In this document: positions 9,361 to 18,816 of the stretch, piece by piece
Position numbering within the stretch: the first letter of the stretch is position 1
Layout of the letters: each line of letters opens with the position of its first letter
Assembly (NCBI RefSeq): GCF_008065115.1
Contig: NZ_CP042913.1
Location: forward strand, 3,693,658 to 3,757,657
Origin: Bythopirellula goksoeyrii
Lineage (GTDB): Bacteria > Planctomycetota > Planctomycetia > Pirellulales > Lacipirellulaceae
DNA length: 64,000 nt
Direction of reading: 5' to 3'
Notes under the pieces: model-generated
What the model saw: the letters and a program-made list of their open reading frames with translations, nothing else
Database searches by the model: none
Told to the model about the DNA's origin: nothing
Position numbers and translations under genes: made by a program

Positions 9361-10788
9361 CTAGCAATGCACTTTGCTGCGATGCTCGTAGGTTTCCCAG
9401 CCGAGGTAATTCTCGAACGCTTCTTTTAGGATGCTGCCGGAATGCGAGCCGGTCATCACGACGTGGTGCTCGAACCCTTCGCGGCAGACATATTGCAGCA
9501 ACTGCTGTAACCGAGGCACATGGGCCACGGCACGCGTGCCAAAAGTATCTAGCTCGTCGTTGGTAAGTTCACCCTCACCAACATAGGCACGAATGCGTCC
9601 TTCGCAGTCGGCTGTGGAAAGCCGCCCGTATGTGAGGGGCCCTGCTGGCGTACGGCCCTCTAGTGCGCCATAAGTGTTTTCAACTCCCAGCGTACTTCCC
9701 AAAATGGGAGCGTTGGCGATGGTGATATCTGGCAGGAAACTCTTAGCCCAGTTCCCACAGTGAAAGAGGGTGCATTTGTCTTCGTCTTCGCCGTAATTGT
9801 TGTTCCAGTCCACGATCGCCGCAGGAGAATTGGCAGCCAGTTGCATGGCGTACATCGTGAGCACTCCGAGTACGTCGACTTCACAAGCACTCGGAAGAAA
9901 GTTTTCGCTCATCATGCTCATCAACGTGCAGACGTTGCAGCCGAGATTCTGTTGCACCGAGGTCCAGCATTGGATCGCGGTAGCGTCGATGGCGTTGTCC
10001 TGCATCCAACGTTCTAGCACAACACCTAGCTTTGCCATCTGAAGCAGTTTCTCGCCTGGCACTCCTGGAGCAGGGGCATACGATTTGATGGCGTCCAGTT
10101 TAGAATGGACCGAATCTTCGGCGTCTTTGATTTGGTCCACTTGAGCGATGATTTCCGAGAGATCGACCGTGGTGACACTGATGCCATGTCGCTCCAGTAT
10201 TTTTTCGCTATAGCGGACTGTATTGAAGGCACCGGGCCTAGCGCCCACAGCTCCGAGACGCACTCCCCGCATGCCGTTTACGACTCGACATGCTCCGACA
10301 AAGCGGGCGAGGTCTTGTTTGAAGTCTTCCGCCGAAGGGTGAGTGACATGTTTTTTCGTAAGGGAAAAGTTGATTCCAGCCTGCACGAGGTTATTGCAAA
10401 CAGAAATCTTGCCACAGAAAGCATCTCGTCGACGTTCGACTCCCAGTTGCCCTAGGTCGTCAGGATAGGCCTGTACCAGGACGGGCACATCGAGTTTGGC
10501 CATCTTCAAGACATCTGCCACCCCCTTCTCATCACCGAAGTTCGGCAGACAGACCAGCACTCCTTGGATGTCGTCACGATGACGACGAAAAAGTTCCGCA
10601 CAAAGTCGTGCCTCGGCGTGAGTTTCCACACCACCAAGTTTGGTTTCTTCTGGCGAGACCCAGATCGGCTGGATATTGTATTTCTCAAACAGCGTATTGA
10701 GGTCGGCTCGTGCTTCGGTAATCAATTGATCGGGAAAGAAATCACGATTGCCAATGATCACACCAAGTGTCGTGGCTGTTTTTTGCAT
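9361..10788 (-). CDS. L-fucose/L-arabinose isomerase-family protein (sugar isomerase)
   Basis: 475 residues, cytosolic. It has the layout of the L-fucose isomerase-like family: an N-terminal Rossmann-like half with VLVCLPNFGDEKGVADVL and VPVLVQAYPDD, then a C-terminal half holding AIQCWTSVQQNLGCNVCT, ACEVDVLG and FHCGNWAKSF. The Glu of ACEVDVLG and His of FHCGNW are reasonable metal ligands, since these enzymes use a divalent metal to interconvert aldose and ketose. It is 28 bp downstream of the GH43-GH29 gene and 39 bp upstream of the transketolase pair, so it very likely makes the ketose that the FGGY kinase phosphorylates. L-fucose is the obvious guess given the fucosidase, but no fuculose-phosphate aldolase is present, so apiose or another pentose must be considered. 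Confidence 0.85.
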   Translation of the reverse strand: MQKTATTLGVIIGNRDFFPDQLITEARADLNTLFEKYNIQPIWVSPEETKLGGVETHAEARLCAELFRRHRDDIQGVLVCLPNFGDEKGVADVLKMAKLDVPVLVQAYPDDLGQLGVERRRDAFCGKISVCNNLVQAGINFSLTKKHVTHPSAEDFKQDLARFVGACRVVNGMRGVRLGAVGARPGAFNTVRYSEKILERHGISVTTVDLSEIIAQVDQIKDAEDSVHSKLDAIKSYAPAPGVPGEKLLQMAKLGVVLERWMQDNAIDATAIQCWTSVQQNLGCNVCTLMSMMSENFLPSACEVDVLGVLTMYAMQLAANSPAAIVDWNNNYGEDEDKCTLFHCGNWAKSFLPDITIANAPILGSTLGVENTYGALEGRTPAGPLTYGRLSTADCEGRIRAYVGEGELTNDELDTFGTRAVAHVPRLQQLLQYVCREGFEHHVVMTGSHSGSILKEAFENYLGWETYEHRSKVHC

Positions 10789-10816
10789 GTAAAAAACCTT
10801 GTTGATCTAATTGAGG

Positions 10817-13315
10817 TCACTCTGGTGAACCAGCGGGCTGATTAAGCTTGAGCCCGGTGATTTTTAAAGTAATGGCAAACTCTGATATTCTCTCAGGGGG
10901 GAGATCGACTGCCAAACCTTTGTCCGACTGACTCCATTCTAAGGAATCATCAGAACCCAAGACCGATACCGACTCGATGTTACCTGTCGTCGTGGAGAGT
11001 GATTTGACCAGTAGCTTTTCGTTCTCGGGCGGGGCAAGCGCGATAGCATATAAGGTGTCTCCCTTGGTGGTGAAGCGAAAATCTTCGCCGGTAAATGGCT
11101 GACGTTTAGTATCCGCAAACGATCCTCCTACCGCCAGCGTAGGGCCCTCGCCGAACATTTTCCAGGGGCGCGTGCTGTAGATTGCTTCGCCGTTCACTTT
11201 GAGCCAAGCACCGATTGTGCGAAGCATCCGCTGCTCAGGCTCAGGAATCGTGCCGTCTGCTTTCGGGCCAATGTTGAGAAGCAGTGCGCCATTTTTGCTC
11301 ACGACGTCGATCAGATCGTCGATGATACTGTCTACATCTTTGTACTCATGGTTTGAGACGTATCCCCATGAGTTCTTGGAGACCGACGTATCGGTTTGCC
11401 AGAAATCCGGCCGGATACCTGGAGCCAAGCCCCGCTCGATGTCGAACACGCCGGTTCCCTCGGGAAATGACTGGCCTTCCCATTGCTTGTAATCAATGGT
11501 CACTTGTTTGCCCCACTCGGCGCCGCGGTTGTAGTAATAAGCGGCAAACCGCTGCAAGTAGGGCTGAAAGACAGGCTGGCAAATCCACCAATCGAAGTAA
11601 ATGACCTCGGGTTGATACTTGTCAACGATTTCACAAGTACGCAGCAGCCAATCGTCGAGAAACTGCTTGTCCGGCATCTCGGCGTGGGTCTCGGCTACGC
11701 GCTTGTTGTTAGCGGGACCATAGAGGCTACTGTTTCGTGGGTCCAACACGTCAGAATCGATCAGCATTCCTTGATCAAAAAACCACCAGTGTTCGGCACG
11801 GTGGGATGAAGCACCAAAGACGATTTCCCGCTCGCGAAGGGCAGGGGCAAGCTCACCAAGAATGTCCCGCTGAGGGCCTTTCTTGGCAGCGGACCACTCA
11901 GTGAACTCACAGTCGTACATCGGAAAACCATCGTGATGCTCAGCCACGGGGATCACATACTTTACTCCCGCCTCGTGAAACAAATCTGCCCACGCAGCTG
12001 GATCGAACTTCTCGGCTTTGAATAATGGGATAAAATCTTTGTAGCCAAACTCCGCATGGGGGCCAAACTCCTTGAGATGATGGTCGTATTCGGGTGTTCC
12101 CTTGGAGTACATGTTGCGGGGATACCATTCGCTGCCAAAAGCAGGAACTGAGTACGGCCCCCAATGGATAAAAATGCCAAATTTCCCGTCGCGGAGCCAT
12201 TCGGGAGTCTGGAAGCCTTTGAGTGAATCCCAGTTCGGTTGGAAAGGCCCCTTTTTGGCAACCTGATCGATGGCAGCAAGGCGCTTATCGATGTCCGTCT
12301 GGGGAAGGGCTGGTTCTACTGGTAATCTCACGTCGCGGATCTGCTCGCTTCCCACACGAATCAAATAAGCGAGTTCCTTGCGTGTGATTTTGAGTGCGGT
12401 CCCATGTTTGTGCCCCTCGGGGAACGCCACCTCTGAATCAATATTGGTAAATGATTTGAAATCGCGAGTTTTTACTGCCCCATAAGAGTAATCCTGATAG
12501 GCATCATAATAGATGAGCCACTCATCTTCCAAATTGAGGACTGTAGGTCCCTCTGTAAACTTGCGCGTAAACGGTGGAGAAATGTTTTCCCAGGGGCCGA
12601 GTGGCGTCTCGCCAAACGCCACTCGTAGATTCCTCTCTGGTCGAGTATTGTCTTTGAGGACGAGCACGTAATCATGGTCGCGTTTCACGATTCTACAGTC
12701 GATGACGCTGAAATCGGGATCAAGGAACAACTTGGAGGGAGTGAAAGTCTTAAAATCCTTGGTTGTGGTGTAGTACATCCGGTGGTTGTTGTCGTGGTCT
12801 TCCTGGTAGTCGGGAAAACGCCCGGGAATGGTTGATGCCCAGCAGATGATATATTGCATTTGGACATCGTCGTAAAATAACTCGGGTGCCCACACATTGA
12901 CCGTGGTGGGTTCATGCTGCATGACGGGCACGAATTGTTGTGGTGACCAATGGACAAGGTCGGCGGAACTCGAGTGCCCAAACCCTTGGTCCCCTTTCCA
13001 GCCGGTGGTCCACACAAGATGGAAAGTACCATCAGGGCCACGCAACAGGCTCGGATCCCGCATCAGTTTGCTGTCGCCCACGAGTGGTTTCAAAAACCTG
13101 CCAGGGACATTGGCCCACTGCAGCCCGTCAAAACTGTAAGCGAAGCGTAAACCATCCTCACCGTTCCCACGAAATGTAGTAAACAGGTAAACGTCTTCCT
13201 GTTGGTCTGCTTCTGGCTCATCGGTTGCAGCAACTGCCGATGCAGTACAGTGCAGGAAACAAGCGACCGTCAGCAATGAGATCAGTGCCACTCTAAGAGG
13301 ATAAAAAAAATTCAT
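10817..13315 (-). CDS. Secreted GH43-GH29 fusion: arabinofuranosidase-like propeller plus alpha-L-fucosidase
   Basis: 832 residues. Signal peptide 1-30. Residues about 40-335 form a GH43-type five-bladed propeller with the expected acidic trio: Asp87 in MRDPS, Asp206 in VIDCRIV and Glu255 in FTEGPTV. Residues about 370-740 are a GH29 alpha-L-fucosidase with GKFGIFIHWG, EHHDGF (about 460) and the nucleophile Asp in IYFDWW (about 573). A C-terminal sandwich (about 745-830) closes the protein. Expected action is removal of arabinose-like and fucose residues from a branched glycan outside the cytoplasmic membrane. Start and preceding stop share one base (TAATG), so it is coupled to the pectate lyase gene. 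Both catalytic domains look intact, and having the two in one chain is unusual. Confidence 0.9.
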   Translation of the reverse strand: MNFFYPLRVALISLLTVACFLHCTASAVAATDEPEADQQEDVYLFTTFRGNGEDGLRFAYSFDGLQWANVPGRFLKPLVGDSKLMRDPSLLRGPDGTFHLVWTTGWKGDQGFGHSSSADLVHWSPQQFVPVMQHEPTTVNVWAPELFYDDVQMQYIICWASTIPGRFPDYQEDHDNNHRMYYTTTKDFKTFTPSKLFLDPDFSVIDCRIVKRDHDYVLVLKDNTRPERNLRVAFGETPLGPWENISPPFTRKFTEGPTVLNLEDEWLIYYDAYQDYSYGAVKTRDFKSFTNIDSEVAFPEGHKHGTALKITRKELAYLIRVGSEQIRDVRLPVEPALPQTDIDKRLAAIDQVAKKGPFQPNWDSLKGFQTPEWLRDGKFGIFIHWGPYSVPAFGSEWYPRNMYSKGTPEYDHHLKEFGPHAEFGYKDFIPLFKAEKFDPAAWADLFHEAGVKYVIPVAEHHDGFPMYDCEFTEWSAAKKGPQRDILGELAPALREREIVFGASSHRAEHWWFFDQGMLIDSDVLDPRNSSLYGPANNKRVAETHAEMPDKQFLDDWLLRTCEIVDKYQPEVIYFDWWICQPVFQPYLQRFAAYYYNRGAEWGKQVTIDYKQWEGQSFPEGTGVFDIERGLAPGIRPDFWQTDTSVSKNSWGYVSNHEYKDVDSIIDDLIDVVSKNGALLLNIGPKADGTIPEPEQRMLRTIGAWLKVNGEAIYSTRPWKMFGEGPTLAVGGSFADTKRQPFTGEDFRFTTKGDTLYAIALAPPENEKLLVKSLSTTTGNIESVSVLGSDDSLEWSQSDKGLAVDLPPERISEFAITLKITGLKLNQPAGSPE

Positions 13316-15576
13316 TATTCGCTATAGCCGTTGGTAGCCATCCACTGGTGGTACTCTTCGATATTGGTGTAACCATCGCCATTCGCGTCATCATTTGATT
13401 CCGAGAAATCGTTGGGTGCCGAATTGGGATTGAGCCCCTGGCGTTTTTCCCACCATTTTGGCATTCCGTCGCCATCGGTGTCCCAATCGGCAGGGCGATG
13501 GGTTTCGGGATATTCTTCCCAACCTCCGACATCTTCTTGAGAATCAGGCAGACCTGGATACCCTGTGACACTTCCTTCGTATGTCGTCGTCCCCGAACGA
13601 GTCTCTTCGATCACGCGCTTGTCGTGATCGTCGAGGACGGGGCGATTACATCCTACGTCTGCCAAGACGTCTTCAAAAGCGTCTTCAGCGGTGGTCGTTG
13701 ACACATAGGACTTGAAGAAAGGCTCTTCGACAATCCAGTTTTCATGCGGCTCGCCATGTCTTTCGAACACGCCAGAGAGCTTTTGACTGGCATCAAAGCG
13801 ACCTTCCATCACATTGCCATCGACATAGTACTTTTGGGGACCGAAGCTCGGCACGGCCTCGCGCTCGGCCATTAGCACGTGGAAAACCTTAGTCGATGCG
13901 CCAGGCTTATAGTAGTTATTGACGAAGTTGACCTCGCGGGCTCCACCATCGGTCGTGCGGTGACTCCAGTTGTAAACGACGTTGTTGCGGATATCGAGCC
14001 TACCGGCATGCCTGGTTGCCTTGTCGAGCCCTCCCGCCAGGCTCCAGTTGCGTCCTGCACAGTGGGCTAACAGATTGTGATGAAAACTGCCGATGTCGCC
14101 GCCGATGCTGGCCGCATAGCCATGCTGGGTTCCTTCTTTGTATTTCTTGTGTCCCGCGACATTCAATGCCTCTGATATTAGAGTACGCTGCAGGGTAATA
14201 TCCTTGGCTCCTCGGGAACTGAAGGCTTCGTCCTGCGTCCAACTGATGGAGCAATGATCCACGATGCTGTTGTCGCAACTCGCCATCCCCATGCCGTCCA
14301 AGGTTTTACCCGACGTATCGCCGGGCCGAACCCTTAAGAATCGTAGGATGCAATCATGGGCTCCCAACAATCCCAGGTTGTAGTTCGAGATACAAATCCC
14401 TTTGCCAGGAGCGGTTTGACCAGCCAGCGTAAGGTAGGGGTCACGAATAATAAGCCGATCTTGAAGAACTATGCGGCCACCGACGTCAAAAACTACGGTC
14501 CGAGGTCCTTTTGCTTCGACTGCTGCACGCAGGCTTCCCGGCCCGCTATCGTCAAGATTGGTGACCTTAATCACACGGCCACCACGTCCGCCGATCGCAA
14601 AGCGACCATAGCCCTCTGCTCCAGGAAATGCGAGGTGGCGAACACGGAACTTCCAAACATCGCCGCGAGTCACTTTGCCGGCACCATCAACCGAATCTAC
14701 TCGCCAGCAGTAAAAGAGTTGACTGGCGTTGGGGTCGACTTTGAGGTCAAAGCTGCTGTCCGTGGTGCTACCGAGCATCAACTCAGACTCTTCCACTGCA
14801 TTGGCAATCTTCTTTTCTGCTCGGTCGGCATCTTCATCAGAAGTCACATATACCAAGTGTTTCTTGGATGATGCGGCCGGATTCCAAGTCAGGTGAAGCT
14901 GCCCGCTATCGCCGTCAGCGTGTGAATCACCATTTTCGGGTGCTGGTACGCGTGCCTTGTGCTTGGGGTCGGAACCGTCGATTTCGATTCCATTGATAAT
15001 GACATGGTTCCTGTCTCCAGAATCGGCGGAGACACTAACTATTACGGGCTGACCTAGTTTGGTATCGAATTCCAGATACGCGCTCTCCGCATCTTCATTA
15101 ACAGGGACTCGCGATGTCGGCGTCACACCTTCAACCGCCGGGTTGCTATTAATAGAAATGGAATAGGATCCGGCCGCAGAATCTGAAACTGTGTTGTGGT
15201 AGGTGACGAGCGAATGGCGTCCCGGTTTCAAACCATCTATTTCGAGTTCGATGGATGCAGGCCCTTCATTGCTCTGGACAGCTACCCCGTCGGTCGCCAT
15301 TGTTGCCCCGGTCGCCAGAGCAGCTTTATACCATTGGCCTTCGATCGCTTTCCCCCCACCCGCAGGACGTAGCCTGACTTGAATTCCTTCGAAAGTCTTC
15401 GATGCTTCTGTGCCATTGGGGACTTGCCATTCTACCCATCCTGGAGTCGCCGTATCGCTGCGACCCGTGTCCATGCCCAAATCTATTCGTAACGGGGCGA
15501 CCGCGCAAGCAGTTGTTCCAATCGATAATAATGCTGAGATGGACACTACTCTGCATAAGCACAGGATGAACTTCAT
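13315..15576 (-). CDS. Secreted pectate-lyase-like parallel beta-helix protein
   Basis: 753 residues, first gene of the operon. Signal peptide 1-27. Residues about 28-310 hold beta-sandwich modules, one resembling a carbohydrate-binding or malectin-like unit and one fibronectin-like (residues about 215-305, ending VWKFRVRH). The catalytic beta-helix begins with FPGAEGYGRFAIGGRGG (about 318) and contains VVFDVGGRI, LTLAGQTAPG, IVDHCSISWTQDEA and the FHHNLLAHCAGRN stretch typical of PL1-like pectate lyases, which split polygalacturonan by beta-elimination with calcium. The C-terminus (about 690-745) has thrombospondin-3/EF-hand-like calcium loops (DTDGDGMPKWWE, DANGDGYTNIEEY). There is no PEP-CTERM tail, unlike the related protein at 16113. 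Exact lyase family not resolved. Confidence 0.87.
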   Translation of the reverse strand: MKFILCLCRVVSISALLSIGTTACAVAPLRIDLGMDTGRSDTATPGWVEWQVPNGTEASKTFEGIQVRLRPAGGGKAIEGQWYKAALATGATMATDGVAVQSNEGPASIELEIDGLKPGRHSLVTYHNTVSDSAAGSYSISINSNPAVEGVTPTSRVPVNEDAESAYLEFDTKLGQPVIVSVSADSGDRNHVIINGIEIDGSDPKHKARVPAPENGDSHADGDSGQLHLTWNPAASSKKHLVYVTSDEDADRAEKKIANAVEESELMLGSTTDSSFDLKVDPNASQLFYCWRVDSVDGAGKVTRGDVWKFRVRHLAFPGAEGYGRFAIGGRGGRVIKVTNLDDSGPGSLRAAVEAKGPRTVVFDVGGRIVLQDRLIIRDPYLTLAGQTAPGKGICISNYNLGLLGAHDCILRFLRVRPGDTSGKTLDGMGMASCDNSIVDHCSISWTQDEAFSSRGAKDITLQRTLISEALNVAGHKKYKEGTQHGYAASIGGDIGSFHHNLLAHCAGRNWSLAGGLDKATRHAGRLDIRNNVVYNWSHRTTDGGAREVNFVNNYYKPGASTKVFHVLMAEREAVPSFGPQKYYVDGNVMEGRFDASQKLSGVFERHGEPHENWIVEEPFFKSYVSTTTAEDAFEDVLADVGCNRPVLDDHDKRVIEETRSGTTTYEGSVTGYPGLPDSQEDVGGWEEYPETHRPADWDTDGDGMPKWWEKRQGLNPNSAPNDFSESNDDANGDGYTNIEEYHQWMATNGYSE

Positions 15577-16112
15577 AAGATTTACCTTTAAGCGGGATCA
15601 TGTACCCACAGACAAGCCGAAACAATGAGGGGCTGGAATAGGAATGGTTTGTGCCAAACTACTGATTTAACACTCAAGTACAAACTACCGCTTTTTCTTC
15701 GTGCATTCAGCGAGCGTTTCTTGCAAAAACACTCCGGCAAATTGCAATGCAATTGTTGGGTGGTCCGACCTCCAAACGGTCATCCCTCTCGTTCGGACAA
15801 GAAGAATTGCAAAAATCACCATGGAAAGTAGGGCAACGTTCAACTTTACTGGAATAGGACTGTCCAAGAAGCATTCCGAAACCCTGATCGATACGAGGTT
15901 CATAAAACTGCGTATATTTGGCGGTCAATTGCAATTCTGTCTGCTATATCGCTTACCCTCTTATGACTATGATTGATTTGTTAAGTGCCTTTTGATTGCC
16001 GGTCGCACTATATTCTTTTGCTGTCAGCGAATCTTCTTGGCCTCATCTCGAGTTCCATTTCAGTGGCAGCTAGTCCCATCCAGAACCCACCAATTGAGAA
16101 TTCCGCCATTAA
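15577..16112. promoter_or_regulatory. Divergent promoter region with repeated TTGCAA palindromes
   Basis: 536 bp between two divergent pectate-lyase genes, no convincing gene inside. TTGCAA occurs repeatedly: TTGCAAAAAC at 15721, the 15-bp palindrome AATTGCA-A-TGCAATT at 15740-15754, AATTGCAAAAA near 15807 and AATTGCAATT at 15927-15936. Spacing and symmetry suggest binding sites for a regulator, possibly the XylR-like protein encoded at 28910, downstream of which (30293) AATTGCAAAAA also occurs. The link to a specific regulator is inference. Confidence 0.45.
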
Positions 16113-18737
16113 ATGACATTAACCATACTATCTCAGAATTGTCTCAAATACTTTGGATTACTATTCCTATCCCTGCAAGTTAGTTCGTTCCTTCTTCTAT
16201 CCAATTCCTCCCAGGCAATGGCCCAGTTGCCCGCTTTCCCAGGTGCTGATGGAGCAGCTGCGTACTCTACGGGTGGGCGTGGTGGAATCGTGTATCACGT
16301 CACGAAGTTGAATTCGGCGCTCGATGATTCTGAGAAAAACGATTTCGGTACTATTCGCTATGGATTAAATAATAGTAATTTTCCTGCTGGGCCTCGTACG
16401 ATCGTCTTCGATGTTGGCGGGGTATTCGATCTCGGACGAGGGTTCCTTCCAAGTTTTCCCGAATGGGACGCCAACGGAAATGGCTGGGACGCGCAATCTC
16501 GACTCACCATCGGTGGTACCAATATTACGCTCGTCGGACAAACGGCTCCAGGGGCGGGAGTCATCTTCATGGGGGGCGGACTTAAGCCACAGGGAAACAG
16601 CAACATCATCCGCAATATCACGGTGGCCTCAGGTTATGGTATGCGGAATTGGTGGAAACCGGGAGATCCATTTCCCGAGCAGCCTGTGCCAAATCCCAGC
16701 AGCCTGGGCCCTGGGATTTTTCCCGATTCAACGGTATACGACTCGTTGGATATTTCTGGAACGAATCTGATGATCGATCACGTCAGCACGCTCTATGCTA
16801 CCGACGAAACGATCTCGATGAACGAAGTTGCCAATAATATCACAGTCCAATACAGCAACATCTCCCAAGGACAGAATTACCCTCAGTGGGATGCCGAAGG
16901 GGGTGGTTTCACAGGGCACGCTCTTGGCTCCCTATTGGAAGCCGGTACGGGGGCCGCTATTAGTTTTCACCACAACCTCTATGCACACCAAAAATCGCGG
17001 ATGCCTCAGACCCAGGGCGATGCTGCTTACTATGACTTCCGCAATAACGTCTTCTACAACTGGATGGGAACCGCCGGGTCCATCAGGAGCCCAACGAATG
17101 CAAACCTAATCGGCAACTTCTACCTCGCCGGCCACGGTGGCGATAATCCAATCGGTGGCTCGAACACTGGCATTACGACAACTAACGGTGGCACCAGCGT
17201 TACGGGTGGCAGTAGTAGGGTCTACCGCGAAGGCAATCTGCTCGACACAAACAGAGATGACGATCCTGATGACGGGACGGTTGTATCGGGTGGCGCCTCC
17301 AATCCTCTTTGGTCTGGTGGCACGTCAACTTATGCTGGAACGACCGACAACGCTCGTGATGCTTTCGATCGTGTGCTCGACTATGTGGGAGCCAATTGGT
17401 GGACACGCGACGACGTGATCGACACACCAGATGAACGGATCATTGACGAGACCCGCACAGGTACCGGCAAGATCGTGGCCTGGGCGGATGATCCTTGGAA
17501 CAACGATCCGAACGAAGGCGTGGAGTGGCGGGCGCTAAAGAACACGCCTCAAGCTAATCGCGCTACGGATTGGGATTCCGAGGCCAGTGTTGGCTATGGC
17601 GTGGGAGACGGAATGCCGACCTACTGGGAGTTGCAGCATGGACTCGATCCGAATGCCCGCGACGACACGGGGGACTTCGACAACGATGGATACACAAATC
17701 TAGAGGAATACCTTAACGAAATCGCTGCATGGCCAGCACCGAATGCGATCGTGTTCAATAATGCAAATTCCGACGGACGTTTTGCCCACATTCTCAATTG
17801 GGATGCAAATCCTGATGTCGGCTCCGTCCATCCTTGGCAACCCTCTAAGTATGACACGGCTGTTATCGACAACGGCGTCGTGGCGGTCGACTCGGTCGGT
17901 CAGCATGCAGGAAACTTGCTACTGGCGACGAATCCTGGCGACAACGCGACGCTGAACATCACAGATGGTTGGATAAAAGTCCAAGATGCTTCGCATGGCA
18001 TGAGCGACGGCATCACCGTGATTGGTGACAATCCAGCCGCGACTGCCGAACTCAATCTCTCCGGCGGCAAGCTCACGACCAAGACCCTGCTCCGAGGTGC
18101 CGGCGGATCTTTCAATTTCACAGGTGGGACGCTGAGCGCCGAGACCGTGGGCTTTGATCTGGTAAACAGTGGTGGCACCATCTCTCCTGGCGCGAGCCCT
18201 GGCTTGACCCATGTGATGGGTAATCTGACTATAAACAGTGGTTCACTCGCTATTGAAATTGGTGGCACTAATCCGGGAATTACCTTCGACCGTATCGAAG
18301 TCGATGGATTTGCGGACTTGATGGGAACGCTCGATGTGACCTTGACGGATAGTTTTACCCCGACACTTGGCGAGAGTTTCGGCTTTCTGTTTGCCAACGG
18401 GGGATTCAACAGCAACTTCAGTGCCCTTAATCTGCCAGATATATCCGGCCTGGGTCTTGGCTGGCAACTCAACCCAGGGGGATCAACACTTTTTCTGGAA
18501 GTCGTTGCTGGAGGCCTCTCCGGAGACTTTGACCAGGATGGAGACGTTGATGGAAATGATTTCCTCGTCTGGCAACGCGATTCTAGTGTTGGTAATCTCG
18601 CCGATTGGCAGACTAACTATGGCTTAGCCGCGCCACTCGCAGCCAATTCGTCAGCCGTGCCAGAACCGTCTTCGCTGACATTACTTGCTCTCGTCACCTG
18701 TTGTGGTGCACTACTCCGCGATCGGAAGAGGAGTTGA
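16113..18737 (+). CDS. Secreted pectate-lyase-like protein with dockerin-like module and PEP-CTERM tail
   Basis: 874 residues. Signal peptide about 1-37 (ends QAMAQ). A beta-helix of the same type as the divergent gene follows: FPGADGAAAYSTGGRGG, VVFDVGG-type FDVGGVFDLG, ITLVGQTAPGAG, MIDHVSTLYATDETIS and ISFHHNLYAHQKSRMPQ (about 38-470). Calcium loops lie near 488-546 (GDGMPTYWELQHGLDPN, DFDNDGYTNLEEY), then a repetitive autotransporter-like beta region (about 560-790, LNLSGGKLTTKT). A dockerin-like module (GDFDQDGDVDGNDFLVWQRD) sits near 803-835 and the VPEPSS tail with hydrophobic helix and RDRKRS end at 848-874. It probably acts on pectin at the cell surface. The aromatic/acidic residues of the helix are not enough to fix the lyase family. 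Confidence 0.85.
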   Translation: MTLTILSQNCLKYFGLLFLSLQVSSFLLLSNSSQAMAQLPAFPGADGAAAYSTGGRGGIVYHVTKLNSALDDSEKNDFGTIRYGLNNSNFPAGPRTIVFDVGGVFDLGRGFLPSFPEWDANGNGWDAQSRLTIGGTNITLVGQTAPGAGVIFMGGGLKPQGNSNIIRNITVASGYGMRNWWKPGDPFPEQPVPNPSSLGPGIFPDSTVYDSLDISGTNLMIDHVSTLYATDETISMNEVANNITVQYSNISQGQNYPQWDAEGGGFTGHALGSLLEAGTGAAISFHHNLYAHQKSRMPQTQGDAAYYDFRNNVFYNWMGTAGSIRSPTNANLIGNFYLAGHGGDNPIGGSNTGITTTNGGTSVTGGSSRVYREGNLLDTNRDDDPDDGTVVSGGASNPLWSGGTSTYAGTTDNARDAFDRVLDYVGANWWTRDDVIDTPDERIIDETRTGTGKIVAWADDPWNNDPNEGVEWRALKNTPQANRATDWDSEASVGYGVGDGMPTYWELQHGLDPNARDDTGDFDNDGYTNLEEYLNEIAAWPAPNAIVFNNANSDGRFAHILNWDANPDVGSVHPWQPSKYDTAVIDNGVVAVDSVGQHAGNLLLATNPGDNATLNITDGWIKVQDASHGMSDGITVIGDNPAATAELNLSGGKLTTKTLLRGAGGSFNFTGGTLSAETVGFDLVNSGGTISPGASPGLTHVMGNLTINSGSLAIEIGGTNPGITFDRIEVDGFADLMGTLDVTLTDSFTPTLGESFGFLFANGGFNSNFSALNLPDISGLGLGWQLNPGGSTLFLEVVAGGLSGDFDQDGDVDGNDFLVWQRDSSVGNLADWQTNYGLAAPLAANSSAVPEPSSLTLLALVTCCGALLRDRKRS

Positions 18738-18762
18738 GTCTCTAGTCAGGGACAACCGAAGT

Positions 18763-18781
18763 CTCTCAAGGGCCGTGAGAG
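18763..18781. terminator. Short hairpin between convergent genes
   Basis: CTCTCA at 18763-18768 pairs with TGAGAG at 18776-18781 around a 7-base loop, in the 79-bp gap between the convergent genes ending at 18737 and 18817. It may terminate both; no strong T run is present. Confidence 0.35.
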
Positions 18782-18816
18782 AGTTGGCAAGATGTTGAAC
18801 TGACTACGAGGCAAGT

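Noticed and set aside
17900-18472. 190-codon minus-strand frame
   Set aside because: Shadow of the beta-repeat part of the PEP-CTERM pectate lyase, whose coding sequence is unambiguous.
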